Source: Calditrichia bacterium
GTDB taxonomy: Bacteria > Calditrichota > Calditrichia > Calditrichales > Calditrichaceae
DNA: 8,173 nucleotides
NCBI GenBank assembly: GCA_027039465.1
Contig: JALWEA010000477.1
Coordinates: 1 to 8,173, forward strand
Reading direction: 5' to 3'
The position numbers and the translations under genes are program-made. Under the pieces are notes generated by a model. That model was given only the letters and a program-made list of their open reading frames with translations, was not told where the DNA came from and made no database searches. Numbering within the stretch: the stretch's first letter is position 1; every line of letters begins with the position of its first letter. This document shows positions 1 to 6,477 of the stretch, one piece after another.

Positions 1-1201
1 CGTAAAAGGCTTTAAAATGACGACCGAATGAAAGCAGGATGAGAAAAACGGCAAACCAGAAAAGGCTTTTGATCAGCACGCTCCTTCGGTAATTGGCAAT
101 CAGGCCGATCAAAGCCAGCATTAAGAAAATCACGCCCATGTATTCGTAACTTTGCGTAAAGGGCATTTGCCCCCAATAGGTGGAAATCATCTGCCCTTTC
201 AGCCTTGGAAATTTACTGCCGTCGTAATGTTCCGCAGACATGCCGCCGTAAAATCGAGGCAAAAACCAGGTGAGCAATTCGGAAGGCGCCGTTGACCATT
301 GGGTGGCATAATCCAGCGAAACGCCGGTTCCCTTGGCTTCGGTTTTGGCATTCACATCAATGGTGGTTTTGCCGCGTTTGGAATAGGGTAAATATTCTTT
401 GGCCAAAAACAAAGGTTGGGCGGCCATCATCACGCCCAAAATCAAAGCCAACAAAAGCAGACCCGTAGTCTTGAGAAATTGGCTGTAACGTTTTTCCAAC
501 AAATCTTTTAACAAAGGATAAATACCAATGGCAAATACCAGTAAGGCCGTGTAAAAAACAATTTGGTAATGCTGCGTACGGATTTGCAGGCCAAGAGTTA
601 AGGCAAACAAACCCGTCGCCAGAATCGTTCGCTTGTCCATAAAATAGCGGAAAGATAAAAACACCCACGGCACGTACATCAAAGCCTTTAATTTGGCGAT
701 ATGACCTTCGGTGTACAACGATTTGTAGTGAGGCATTAAAACAAAGGAAATGGCGCCGAAAAAACTAATGAGCGGCGACATACCTAAAAATCGGAACAGT
801 AAATAGGCGCCCAGCGCGCCGAAAAAGTAATAAATAAACACCGTGTGAAAAAAGCGTGAAAGAATAGCGAACAGATTGTCCAGCGAAAAGGCCCTCGGAC
901 TGATGCGATAGTACACCGGCATACCCGCAAAAATATTGGGATTCCAAAGCGCCAGTTCACCGGTTTGCTTGTGGAATTGATTAATGGCGTGCGTTTTGGC
1001 CAAAGAACCGACCACATCCACGCCCTGCGGCGAAAGATGATCGATGGCCAGCGGCTTTAATAAAATCAGCAAAAGAATGAAAAGCAGCGCAATAGCCAAA
1101 TAATCTTGCATGCGCACGGACAGGCCGAATGACGGTTTGTGCGCTGCCGCTTTTGCCGGTGTTGCTTTTTGAACGTTCTTTTTTTGTTTTTTACGGGCCA
1201 T
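1..1201 (-). CDS. YfhO-like polytopic membrane protein, GT-C type (3' end outside window)
   Basis: The gene starts at ATG 1201-1199 and stays open to the left edge, giving 400 codons; the C-terminus is missing. A short Lys/Ala-rich cytoplasmic tail (residues 1-30) precedes a first helix at about 33-51. Further hydrophobic segments lie near 118-137, 144-158, 192-206, 213-230, 245-262, 355-370 and 377-391. The loop motif LWNPNIFAGMP (85-95), the block TEGHIAKLKALMYVPWV (164-180) and SLDYATQWS (295-303) followed by a GG at 319-320 match the pattern I know from YfhO-family proteins of Bacteroidota, usually about 800 residues long. YfhO of Firmicutes is a GT-C-fold transferase that moves a sugar from a polyprenyl-phosphate donor to a surface polymer; the acceptor here is unknown. 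A good Shine-Dalgarno sequence, AAAGGGG at 1209-1215, lies 7 bases before the ATG and overlaps the TAA of the upstream glycosyltransferase gene, which suggests coupled translation as the last visible operon gene. An alternative is another GT-C/PMT-type transferase. Confidence 0.83.
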   Translation of the reverse strand, partial: MARKKQKKNVQKATPAKAAAHKPSFGLSVRMQDYLAIALLFILLLILLKPLAIDHLSPQGVDVVGSLAKTHAINQFHKQTGELALWNPNIFAGMPVYYRISPRAFSLDNLFAILSRFFHTVFIYYFFGALGAYLLFRFLGMSPLISFFGAISFVLMPHYKSLYTEGHIAKLKALMYVPWVFLSFRYFMDKRTILATGLFALTLGLQIRTQHYQIVFYTALLVFAIGIYPLLKDLLEKRYSQFLKTTGLLLLALILGVMMAAQPLFLAKEYLPYSKRGKTTIDVNAKTEAKGTGVSLDYATQWSTAPSELLTWFLPRFYGGMSAEHYDGSKFPRLKGQMISTYWGQMPFTQSYEYMGVIFLMLALIGLIANYRRSVLIKSLFWFAVFLILLSFGRHFKAFY

Positions 1202-1213
1202 GGTATTACCCCT

Positions 1214-2254
1214 TTATTTGTAATAATTCTTGCGAAATCCCACTTTGGCGCCCTTTTTGAAAATAACGCGGCGAATGTAATTGTAGATAAAGCCCAGGCC
1301 GTAGCCGAACACCTGAGAGGGAATAACTATCGGCAAATAAAGCGCCGGTTTGATTTCTTTGTATTTGAAAACGGCATCGATCATCGAGAACACAATCAGA
1401 ACCGCGCCAAACTCCAGCGTTAACCACAACAGAATGCGTGCCGGCGGCCAGAAGATCGCCAGCAAAACAACCAGCAAAACAAAAAGCGTGGCCATGGCGG
1501 GCAAGGCATGCACTAACTCCAACATGGAATTGTCCATTTTGTAAAGATTGATTCGGGCGATGCCCCAGTTGAACACCTGCCGGAAGAAACGGCGCAAATT
1601 GGTGCGACGCTTGTGGTAAACGGGCGCATCGGCCACAAAGGCCACCTTGGCTCCGGCCTTTAAAATACGATTACTGTATTCAATATCCTGCCCGTGTCGC
1701 AGATCGGAAAAACCGCCGATTTTTTCGTATAAAGAACGGCTGAGTCCCATGTTAAAAGAACGAGGGTAAAATTTAGCCAGCTTTTTGCCTTTTTTACCGC
1801 GCAATCCGCCGGTCGTAATAAAAGACGTCATGGAATAGTTGATGGCTTTTAGCAACGCCGGAAAATCTTTGCGATAGGTGTCAGGGCCGCCAAAGGCGTC
1901 GGCTTGTTCCGCCGTAAGCGCAAGATCAATGTTTTTTAACCAGTCGGGCGGAACCGTTACGTCGGAATCGACGAAAATGAAAAAGTCGCCCTGCGCCTTA
2001 CGCATGCCCAAATTGCGGGCGGCACCAGGGCCTTGATTTTTTTGAGAGAAATAATGAAGCGGGTAAGTGTACTTTTGCTGCGCCTGACGCACCACTTCTT
2101 CCGTCGAATCCGTGGAACCGTCATCCGCAACAATTACTTCGAACCGCTCCCGCGGAAAATCCAACCTGGCTATGGAAGCAAGCAAATCGCGGATTTCATC
2201 CGCACGATTAAAAGACGGAATGATGACGGAATATGTGTGATATTTTTCGGCCAT
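1214..2254 (-). CDS. GT2 family glycosyltransferase with C-terminal membrane helices
   Basis: 346 residues. The N-terminal GT-A domain opens with YSVIIPSFNRADE (8-20), followed by the nucleotide-sugar binding DDGS (44-47), the QGPGAARNLG block (74-83), the metal-binding DSD (96-98) and an HGQDIEYSNR motif (187-196) in the place of the usual catalytic ED. Three hydrophobic segments follow at about 249-268, 272-295 and 303-328, and the tail is basic. This fits an inner-membrane enzyme with a cytoplasmic active site that transfers a sugar from a nucleotide donor to a lipid or glycan acceptor; the sugar cannot be read from the sequence. An in-frame TAA (CGAAA-TAA-ATC-AAA-ATG) sits two codons upstream, so the ATG at 2254 is the earliest possible start. 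No clear Shine-Dalgarno sequence is present. It lies 64 bases after the GtrB-like gene and 12 bases before the YfhO-like gene, so it is probably co-transcribed with both. Confidence 0.88.
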   Translation of the reverse strand: MAEKYHTYSVIIPSFNRADEIRDLLASIARLDFPRERFEVIVADDGSTDSTEEVVRQAQQKYTYPLHYFSQKNQGPGAARNLGMRKAQGDFFIFVDSDVTVPPDWLKNIDLALTAEQADAFGGPDTYRKDFPALLKAINYSMTSFITTGGLRGKKGKKLAKFYPRSFNMGLSRSLYEKIGGFSDLRHGQDIEYSNRILKAGAKVAFVADAPVYHKRRTNLRRFFRQVFNWGIARINLYKMDNSMLELVHALPAMATLFVLLVVLLAIFWPPARILLWLTLEFGAVLIVFSMIDAVFKYKEIKPALYLPIVIPSQVFGYGLGFIYNYIRRVIFKKGAKVGFRKNYYK

Positions 2255-2318
2255 TTTGATTTATTTCGATTGACGTTTTACGATTGCATTCCGAGGCATT
2301 TTGTCTCATTTTCCGGAA

Positions 2319-3242
2319 TCACTCAATCACTTCCTTAACCGCAAATTTCGGCGACGTGTCTCTGGTGCTGATCATCATATCACCGATCAATCCCAGGGAA
2401 AAAGACTGCACGCCGACGATCATCAGCAAAATTCCCAAAAAGAGCAACGGTCGGCGCCCGATGCCGACGCCCTGAAACCAAAGAATAGTCAGATACAGCA
2501 AAATGACAAATCCCAGAAAGATGTTGATCAAACCGAACATACCGAACAAATGCATCGGCTTTTGCCGATAACGGGTAATAAACAGCACGGACAGCAAATC
2601 GAAAAATCCGCTAAAGAAGCGCTTGGCGCCAAACTTGGTTTTGCCGAACTGACGAGGATGGTGCTGAACGGCAATCTCGCCTACGTTAAAACCCTGCCAA
2701 TGGGCAAGCACCGGCAAATAACGATGCAATTCACCGTAAACCGGAATCGCTTTAATAACCTCATTTCGGTATGCTTTCAGACCGCAATTAAAATCGTGAA
2801 TTTTAATGCCCGTTAAAAAACGCGTGGTAAAATTGAACAGCTTGGAAGGCACCGTTTTGGTGATCGGGTCGTGCCGCTTTTTCTTCCAGCCGGAAACCAG
2901 ATCATACCCTTCGTCCAATTTTTTAAGCAGGTTGGGAATCTCGGCCGGATCGTCCTGCAGATCGGCATCCATGGTAATCACCACCCGTCCCTGCGCCCGT
3001 TTAAATCCTTCGGAAAGCGCAATGCTCTTGCCGAAATTTTTACGCAAACGGATGATTTTAATCTCCGGATGTTCCTTTTTTTTCTTCATTAATCGATTTA
3101 AGGAATCGTCGGTACTGCCGTCATCGACAAACAAAATTTCGAACGACATGTTTAGCGGCAACACATTTTGGTAAATGCGCTCTACCAATTCTTCCAGCGA
3201 ATCCTGTTCGTTTAAAAAAGGAATAACAATTGTTAAGTCCAT
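2319..3242 (-). CDS. GtrB/CsbB/DPM1-like GT2 polyprenyl-phosphate glycosyltransferase
   Basis: 307 residues, the usual length for this family. LTIVIPFLNEQDSL (3-16) opens the GT-A fold. DDGS (40-43) binds the nucleotide, DADLQDDP (92-99) is the family's metal-binding and catalytic signature, and DFNCGLKAY (150-158) is the conserved mid-domain block. QFGKTKFG (198-205) takes the place of the R-x-S-G-K-S-K-Y-like element before the membrane part. Two predicted transmembrane helices lie at about 230-255 and 265-288. Known relatives (GtrB, CsbB, ArnC, DPM1) transfer a sugar from UDP or GDP to undecaprenyl or dolichyl phosphate on the cytoplasmic face, supplying a GT-C enzyme across the membrane. 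The YfhO-like gene in the same operon is a natural partner. The start ATG has only a weak purine-rich stretch (CGGAAAC) in front. The gene ends in TGA. The donor sugar is not predictable. Confidence 0.9.
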   Translation of the reverse strand: MDLTIVIPFLNEQDSLEELVERIYQNVLPLNMSFEILFVDDGSTDDSLNRLMKKKKEHPEIKIIRLRKNFGKSIALSEGFKRAQGRVVITMDADLQDDPAEIPNLLKKLDEGYDLVSGWKKKRHDPITKTVPSKLFNFTTRFLTGIKIHDFNCGLKAYRNEVIKAIPVYGELHRYLPVLAHWQGFNVGEIAVQHHPRQFGKTKFGAKRFFSGFFDLLSVLFITRYRQKPMHLFGMFGLINIFLGFVILLYLTILWFQGVGIGRRPLLFLGILLMIVGVQSFSLGLIGDMMISTRDTSPKFAVKEVIE

Positions 3243-3256
3243 TTTGGTTTCCGTTT

Positions 3257-3340
3257 TTATTTATTATTTTTAAGATTCCATTCGTTGCCCGTTAAAAAGA
3301 CGCCGGTTTTTTCCCAACCAAAATCCTGCAACTTTTTAAG
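3257..3340 (-). other. in-frame open tail after the DUF4292 gene's TAG stop
   Basis: Directly after the TAG (3343-3341) of the lipoprotein gene, the same frame stays open for 27 codons and ends in TAA at 3259-3257, 14 bases before the next gene's ATG. The reading contains FGWEKTGVFLTGNEWNLK, which looks more protein-like than random AT-rich spacer. There is no ATG in this frame; a TTG is the fourth codon but has no ribosome binding site. Possible explanations are a coincidental open stretch (27 codons is not rare by chance), a former longer C-terminus cut by an amber mutation, occasional readthrough, or a remnant of a lost gene. Otherwise the interval holds no clear terminator; the AAAAAGAC/GTTTTTT pairing around 3295-3312 is weak and includes a G-T pair. 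Confidence 0.25.
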
Positions 3341-4132
3341 CTACCGATCGGCGGGCAATATCAGTTGTTTCGCGTTATCGCTGACCTTGATTTTAAACAC
3401 CTGATCGTCGATCGGTTCATTGAGCGTCACTTGCTTAAAGATAATACTCATTCCCTGTTTTTCAAGAGGACGTACAAAATTAATGATTCTGGGAAAATAG
3501 AACCCGTTAAAAACCGTAAATTTTTTGTATTCCTTGGTAAACTGAATTTCGTCGTCTTTCATGTAATCGATTTTCTTAATAAGCAGGGTCGTTTTGTCGA
3601 ACCAAATCCGGTAATCGTAACTTCCGTTTTGAACTTCCACATAGTACCCGTCCGGCAGCTTCTTGAATGTTTCCTGCTTTAAAATGGTAAAATGATCCTG
3701 CGCCAAAAAAACATCGTGTAGCATGGAAATGGAAATGGGAAACTGTAAAAATTGCGTTTGCTCGAAATCGCTTTTCAAACCGGTAATAAATTGATTGTCA
3801 TATTGGTTGTAAAAAATAAAACGGTTTTCACCCACAAAAACCTTACCCACTTCCGTTCCCATGAATCCGCTCACCGAAACCAACAGCGAATCGGTACCTT
3901 TGGCGTAAATATGCGCTTCGAAATTACCGGAAAATTGTGGCGTGTCCACCGTAATGCGTCCCACTCCCGAAAAAGTTTTGATGCTTTTTTGCCAACGCTC
4001 GTGAACTTCCAACAATTGGCGGAAGGTGGGATTGGGATATTCGTTTTTAATGAGAACTCGCTGTGTTTTGCAGGCCTGCAAAACAATCACGCCCAGCAGG
4101 ATCAGAAAGAGTCGTTTATTTGGAAATTTCAT
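3341..4132 (-). CDS. DUF4292-type (LolA/LolB-like) lipoprotein
   Basis: 263 residues from the ATG at 4132. A TTG immediately upstream would add only one residue; the ATG is preferred. The N-terminus MKFPNKRLFLILLGVIVLQAC is a lipoprotein signal peptide with lipobox LQAC and acylated Cys21. The mature part begins with a helix-like segment containing ERWQKSIKTFSGVGRI, then strands with GNFEAHIYAKGTDSLLVSV, FVGENRFIFYNQYDNQFITG, IWFDKTTLLIKKIDYM and a C-terminal LNEPIDDQVFKIKV. This order resembles the DUF4292 family and the curved beta-sheet LolA/LolB fold. LolB inserts lipoproteins in the outer membrane of Proteobacteria; a similar role here is an inference. The gene overlaps the TPR lipoprotein gene by 17 bases (4116-4132), so translation is probably coupled. 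A TPR lipoprotein followed by a DUF4292 lipoprotein is an arrangement I recall from Bacteroidota, where an M23 peptidase often comes next; here glycosyltransferases follow instead. The gene ends in TAG. Confidence 0.82.
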   Translation of the reverse strand: MKFPNKRLFLILLGVIVLQACKTQRVLIKNEYPNPTFRQLLEVHERWQKSIKTFSGVGRITVDTPQFSGNFEAHIYAKGTDSLLVSVSGFMGTEVGKVFVGENRFIFYNQYDNQFITGLKSDFEQTQFLQFPISISMLHDVFLAQDHFTILKQETFKKLPDGYYVEVQNGSYDYRIWFDKTTLLIKKIDYMKDDEIQFTKEYKKFTVFNGFYFPRIINFVRPLEKQGMSIIFKQVTLNEPIDDQVFKIKVSDNAKQLILPADR

Positions 4133-5804
4133 CAATTTTTTCTTTCAATTTTTTGTCATCGGGTTTCAGATCATAGGCCTTTTTGTAATATTCGAGCGCC
4201 TTTTCGTTATCGCCCATGGCTTTGTACACATCGCCCAGATGTTCAATGACCACAGCCGAGTTTGCGCGCAGCTCAATGGATTTTTTAATGTATTCCGCCG
4301 CCTGTTTGTATTTGCCCAGTTTGTACAGCACCCAACCGTAAGTATCAAGATAGGCGGCATTGTTGGGTTCCAATTGAATGGCTTTTTGAGCAAGCTTAAA
4401 GGCTTTCTGCAAATCCTTGCCGCGCTCGCTCAAACTGTAAGCATAATTATTAAGCAACATGGCGCTTTTGGGCAAACGTTTAATGCCCGTTTCGTAAATG
4501 CTGTCGCATTGGGCAAACCGTTTTTGATCCTCATAAATTACCGCCAAACCGGCCAGTGCGCTTTCATTATCCGGCTGAAGTTCCAGGGCCTTCTTAAAGG
4601 CTTTGATGGCCTCGTCGTAATTTTTCATTGTCTGCATCGTGTTTCCGTAAAACGCCCAGATCAGCGCATCTTTGGGATATTTTTGCGACAAATCCTTAAA
4701 AATGGCCGCGGCCTGTTCCGTGCTGTCCATGTCCGAATACGTAAAGGCCAGCAGCAGCCAGCCCATTTTGTTCCCGGCATCTTTTTTTACGATTTTTTTA
4801 AAATAGATTTTGGCCAGCGGGTAGTGCTTGGTACTCAGCTCAATCCGTCCCAAAAGCTCATAAACGCCCAAAGGCACATCGGGTTGTTTTAAAAGCGGCA
4901 GCAACACCGTGCGCGCACTGTCATATTTATTGAGATAAAAATAGGTCTCACCCAGCATTATTTTTCCGTTATTGTATGTTGTGTCGGCCTTAATAGCGCG
5001 CTTCAAATAGGGAATAAGGGCCTGATAATTTTTCTGCGTTTCGTACAAAAAGGCCATACGTTCCAAAGCCTGAGAAAAAGCGGGACGGAATTTCAGCGCA
5101 CGTTTGTAATAATACAAGGCGCTATCCAACTGCATTTTCTGTTCTTTAATCAAACCCAAAAGAAAATAACTGCGGCTGTCTGTACTGTCATTCTTTAAAA
5201 TCGCACGGCTATATTTGGCGGCCAAATCGAATTTGTTGGCTTTGATGTAAATTTGCACCAACTTAACCAGCAGATCTTTTTTAGGACCGTAAAGCTGAAT
5301 TAAAATGCGGTTTTGCCGTGCCACGTCCAAGTCTTTACCCATTTGCTGGTACAAAAGGATGAGCATCTGACGGGCTTCATTATCATAAGGGCGTACTTTT
5401 AAATAGGCTTCCAGATAACGGGCAGCCTTGGCATTGTCTCCCTGCCGTAAGGCGCATTCCACCAGCATGTTCAGCGTACGCGGATTATTACGATCAAGGT
5501 GCAGGGCTTTTTTCAGCATACTTTCGGCCATCTCGTAATGACCTAAAAGCATGTAGTTTTCACCGATGGTGCGATAAATGGTAGCGGACGAGGAATCAAA
5601 ATGCAAAGCCTGGTAATACTCAACCAGGGCTTCGTTGTACTGACCTTCCTGCTGGTAGTACAAGCCTTGTAAAAAGTGATCACGCGCTTTGTAAGATACC
5701 TTGTGCTTTGCAGGAGGCGTTGTTTTAACGACTTCGCTGCGAAAAGCGCAACTGCTTAAAGCGGTTAAAATCGCAATGGCCGAAAGAATAAGTATTCGTT
5801 TCAT
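4116..5804 (-). CDS. TPR-repeat lipoprotein, first gene of the operon
   Basis: 562 residues. MKRILILSAIAILTALSSC is a lipoprotein signal peptide (lipobox LSSC, acylated Cys19). Nearly all the rest is tetratricopeptide repeats, about 14 units of roughly 34 residues from 42 to 551. The clearest are at 42-75, 76-109, 211-244, 245-277, 380-413, 484-517 and 518-551, with the usual G-Y at the first helix, A at position 20 and a closing P (for example DEAIKAFKKALELQPDN at 397-413). The repeats around 144-209 and 278-345 are degenerate. No catalytic domain is visible. TPR superhelices bind partner proteins or peptides, so this is most likely a periplasm-facing scaffold anchored in a membrane; the partner is unknown. 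The start is set by the signal peptide. A candidate promoter lies just upstream. TPR lipoproteins such as LpoP, or the TPR-like domain of LpoA, activate class A PBPs in Gammaproteobacteria, which is notable given the divergent PBP gene, but no homology to those is claimed. Confidence 0.92.
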   Translation of the reverse strand: MKRILILSAIAILTALSSCAFRSEVVKTTPPAKHKVSYKARDHFLQGLYYQQEGQYNEALVEYYQALHFDSSSATIYRTIGENYMLLGHYEMAESMLKKALHLDRNNPRTLNMLVECALRQGDNAKAARYLEAYLKVRPYDNEARQMLILLYQQMGKDLDVARQNRILIQLYGPKKDLLVKLVQIYIKANKFDLAAKYSRAILKNDSTDSRSYFLLGLIKEQKMQLDSALYYYKRALKFRPAFSQALERMAFLYETQKNYQALIPYLKRAIKADTTYNNGKIMLGETYFYLNKYDSARTVLLPLLKQPDVPLGVYELLGRIELSTKHYPLAKIYFKKIVKKDAGNKMGWLLLAFTYSDMDSTEQAAAIFKDLSQKYPKDALIWAFYGNTMQTMKNYDEAIKAFKKALELQPDNESALAGLAVIYEDQKRFAQCDSIYETGIKRLPKSAMLLNNYAYSLSERGKDLQKAFKLAQKAIQLEPNNAAYLDTYGWVLYKLGKYKQAAEYIKKSIELRANSAVVIEHLGDVYKAMGDNEKALEYYKKAYDLKPDDKKLKEKIDEISK

Positions 5805-5816
5805 AATAAGTTGCCT

Positions 5817-5845
5817 AATATAAAATGACTGGCCATAAATAACAA
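5817..5845 (-). promoter_or_regulatory. candidate sigma70-like promoter of the lipoprotein-glycosyltransferase operon
   Basis: Read on the minus strand, TTGTTA (5845-5840) is followed after exactly 17 bases by TATATT (5822-5817), which matches TATAAT in five of six positions; the -35 matches in four of six. Transcription would start near 5810, leaving a leader of fewer than ten bases before the ATG at 5804 and no room for a Shine-Dalgarno sequence. That agrees with the weak ribosome binding sites at most other genes here. The site is in AT-rich DNA, where such matches occur by chance, and the sigma factor preference of the organism is unknown. Confidence 0.4.
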
Positions 5846-6080
5846 GCTAAATTAAACAATTCTAACGATTGCTGGCCTTTTTCATAACGGTTTAATCGAA
5901 AACATTCCTTTTCTGCATTAACGCTTTGGGCGCAAATTGTTTCCGACGCATTTGTCTGGAAAATTTGCTAACCGATTTCGGAAGCAAAAGGTTCCGGTCA
6001 TCGCAAAAGGAACCCGGCAGTTGTTTGAATGGACGATTAGGAAGGTTGTTAAGAGTTAAGTGTATAAGAGTGAAGGGAAA

Positions 6081-6111
6081 CGTTATTCGTGTATCCGTTA
6101 TTCGTTATTCG
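6081..6111. repeat. CGTTATTCG word cluster (three copies)
   Basis: The 9-base word CGTTATTCG occurs at 6081-6089, 6096-6104 and 6103-6111, the last two sharing CG. Just before it, TTAAGAGTTAAG and TATAAGAG (about 6049-6069) are similarly repetitive. This looks like a piece of a low-complexity interspersed repeat. It is too short and too irregular for a CRISPR array. Confidence 0.55.
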
Positions 6112-6165
6112 GGAATCATTGTTTGTGCAGGCAGTGGTGTTCGACCGTTAATTGACGTGATTCCC
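6111..6165. repeat. 8-base inverted repeat GGGAATCA / TGATTCCC
   Basis: GGGAATCA at 6111-6118 and its exact reverse complement TGATTCCC at 6158-6165 enclose 39 bases. It could form a long-loop hairpin or mark the edges of a small decayed element between the CGTTATTCG cluster and the CATTGCGA element. By itself the match is only modestly above chance. Confidence 0.35.
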
Positions 6166-6170
6166 AGTCT

Positions 6171-6316
6171 TGACATTGCGAACGATCCTGCGATCCTGCG
6201 AGCGGGAGAGTGAAGCAATCCCTTCCAAAGCGGCAACGGACATAAGAAATGCTTCGTTCCGTCGCAGTTACTTGAAATTTGGCCACATTATTGCGTGCCG
6301 GTGGGCGAACAATGAC
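6171..6316. repeat. degenerate interspersed repeat of the CATTGCGA...GAAGCAATCCC type
   Basis: The left part reads GACATTGCGAACG, then an 8-base tandem CGATCCTG twice (6183-6198), then TGCGAGCGGGAGAGTGAAGC (6197-6216) and AATCCC. The right part holds GCTTCGTTCCGTCGCA (6251-6266), whose reverse complement aligns with the left TGCGAGCGGGAGAGTGAAGC block with a few gaps and mismatches. The outer right end GAACAATGAC (6307-6316) mirrors the left outer GACATTGCGAAC only loosely. Repeats built on GTCATTGCGAGC...GAAGCAATC with inverted arms are known to me from intergenic regions of several bacterial phyla; this appears to be a worn copy. No transposase is present. Confidence 0.5.
6213..6227. repeat. 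15-base direct repeat AAGCAATCCCTTCCA, copy 1
   Basis: AAGCAATCCCTTCCA occurs here and again, without mismatch, at 6425-6439. A perfect 15-base match inside 0.9 kb is unlikely by chance and supports descent of both segments from one repeat family. The second copy sits inside the G-rich direct-repeat block. Confidence 0.65.
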
Positions 6317-6338
6317 TTCAATTCGTCAATTAATCAAA

Positions 6339-6358
6339 TGCCCACAGCTAATTGGGCA
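6339..6358. repeat. short hairpin TGCCCA-N8-TGGGCA
   Basis: Six-base perfect arms at 6339-6344 and 6353-6358 enclose an 8-base loop. No gene ends nearby and no T-run follows on either side, so it is not a convincing terminator. It is probably part of the repeat mosaic. Confidence 0.3.
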
Positions 6359-6396
6359 CCCTTCCGTATTGAAAATCCCAAGCATCGGGACGCGTC

Positions 6397-6477
6397 GTAG
6401 GGAGGGACCGGGGATGGGTTAAAAAAGCAATCCCTTCCATACAATAGTAGGGAAGGGAGTGGATGGGTTCTAAAAAG
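6397..6477. repeat. pair of ~31-base imperfect direct repeats, 50 bases apart
   Basis: Copy 1 (6397-6427) and copy 2 (6447-6477) both run GTAGGGA(A)GGGA..., then GGATGGGTT, then an A-run ending in AAAAAG. They differ by a few substitutions and small indels and are offset by exactly 50 bases. The second copy of AAGCAATCCCTTCCA (6425-6439) lies at the junction. Further left, TCCC-AAGCATC-GGGA (6377-6390) forms a small inverted repeat. The block seems to be an interspersed-repeat fragment or a local duplication rather than a regulatory array. Confidence 0.55.
6431..6458. repeat. hairpin with 8-base arms TCCCTTCC / GGAAGGGA
   Basis: Perfect 8-base arms at 6431-6438 and 6451-6458 enclose a 12-base loop. 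The G/C-rich stem could form in RNA, but it is not followed by a T-run on the plus strand and no gene ends before it on either strand. It is therefore annotated as part of the repeat region rather than as a terminator. Confidence 0.4.

Noticed and set aside
2301..2816. 171-codon plus-strand open frame opposite the GtrB-like gene
   Set aside because: It lies antisense to a gene with all GT2 motifs, and its composition (many Gln, Lys, His) is typical of a shadow frame.
3295..3312. AAAAAGAC...GTTTTTT pairing as a terminator between the DUF4292 and GtrB-like genes
   Set aside because: The stem is almost all A-T with a G-T pair and a tiny loop, and the downstream gene appears to belong to the same operon.
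4026..4892. 288-codon plus-strand open frame opposite the TPR and DUF4292 genes
   Set aside because: It is antisense to two strongly supported lipoprotein genes, crosses their junction, and its Phe-rich translation shows no domain; it follows from the codon usage of the real genes.
6081..6111. Possible CRISPR-like array from the repeated CGTTATTCG word
   Set aside because: The repeats are 9 bases, some overlap, spacers are absent or 6 bases long, and no cas gene is present.
5926..6213. 95-codon plus-strand open frame in the intergenic region
   Set aside because: It runs through the CGTTATTCG words and into the CATTGCGA repeat, has no ribosome binding site and no protein-like pattern.
6431..6458. 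Hairpin as a rho-independent terminator
   Set aside because: No gene ends before it on either strand, since both flanking genes start in this region, and no T-run follows the stem.
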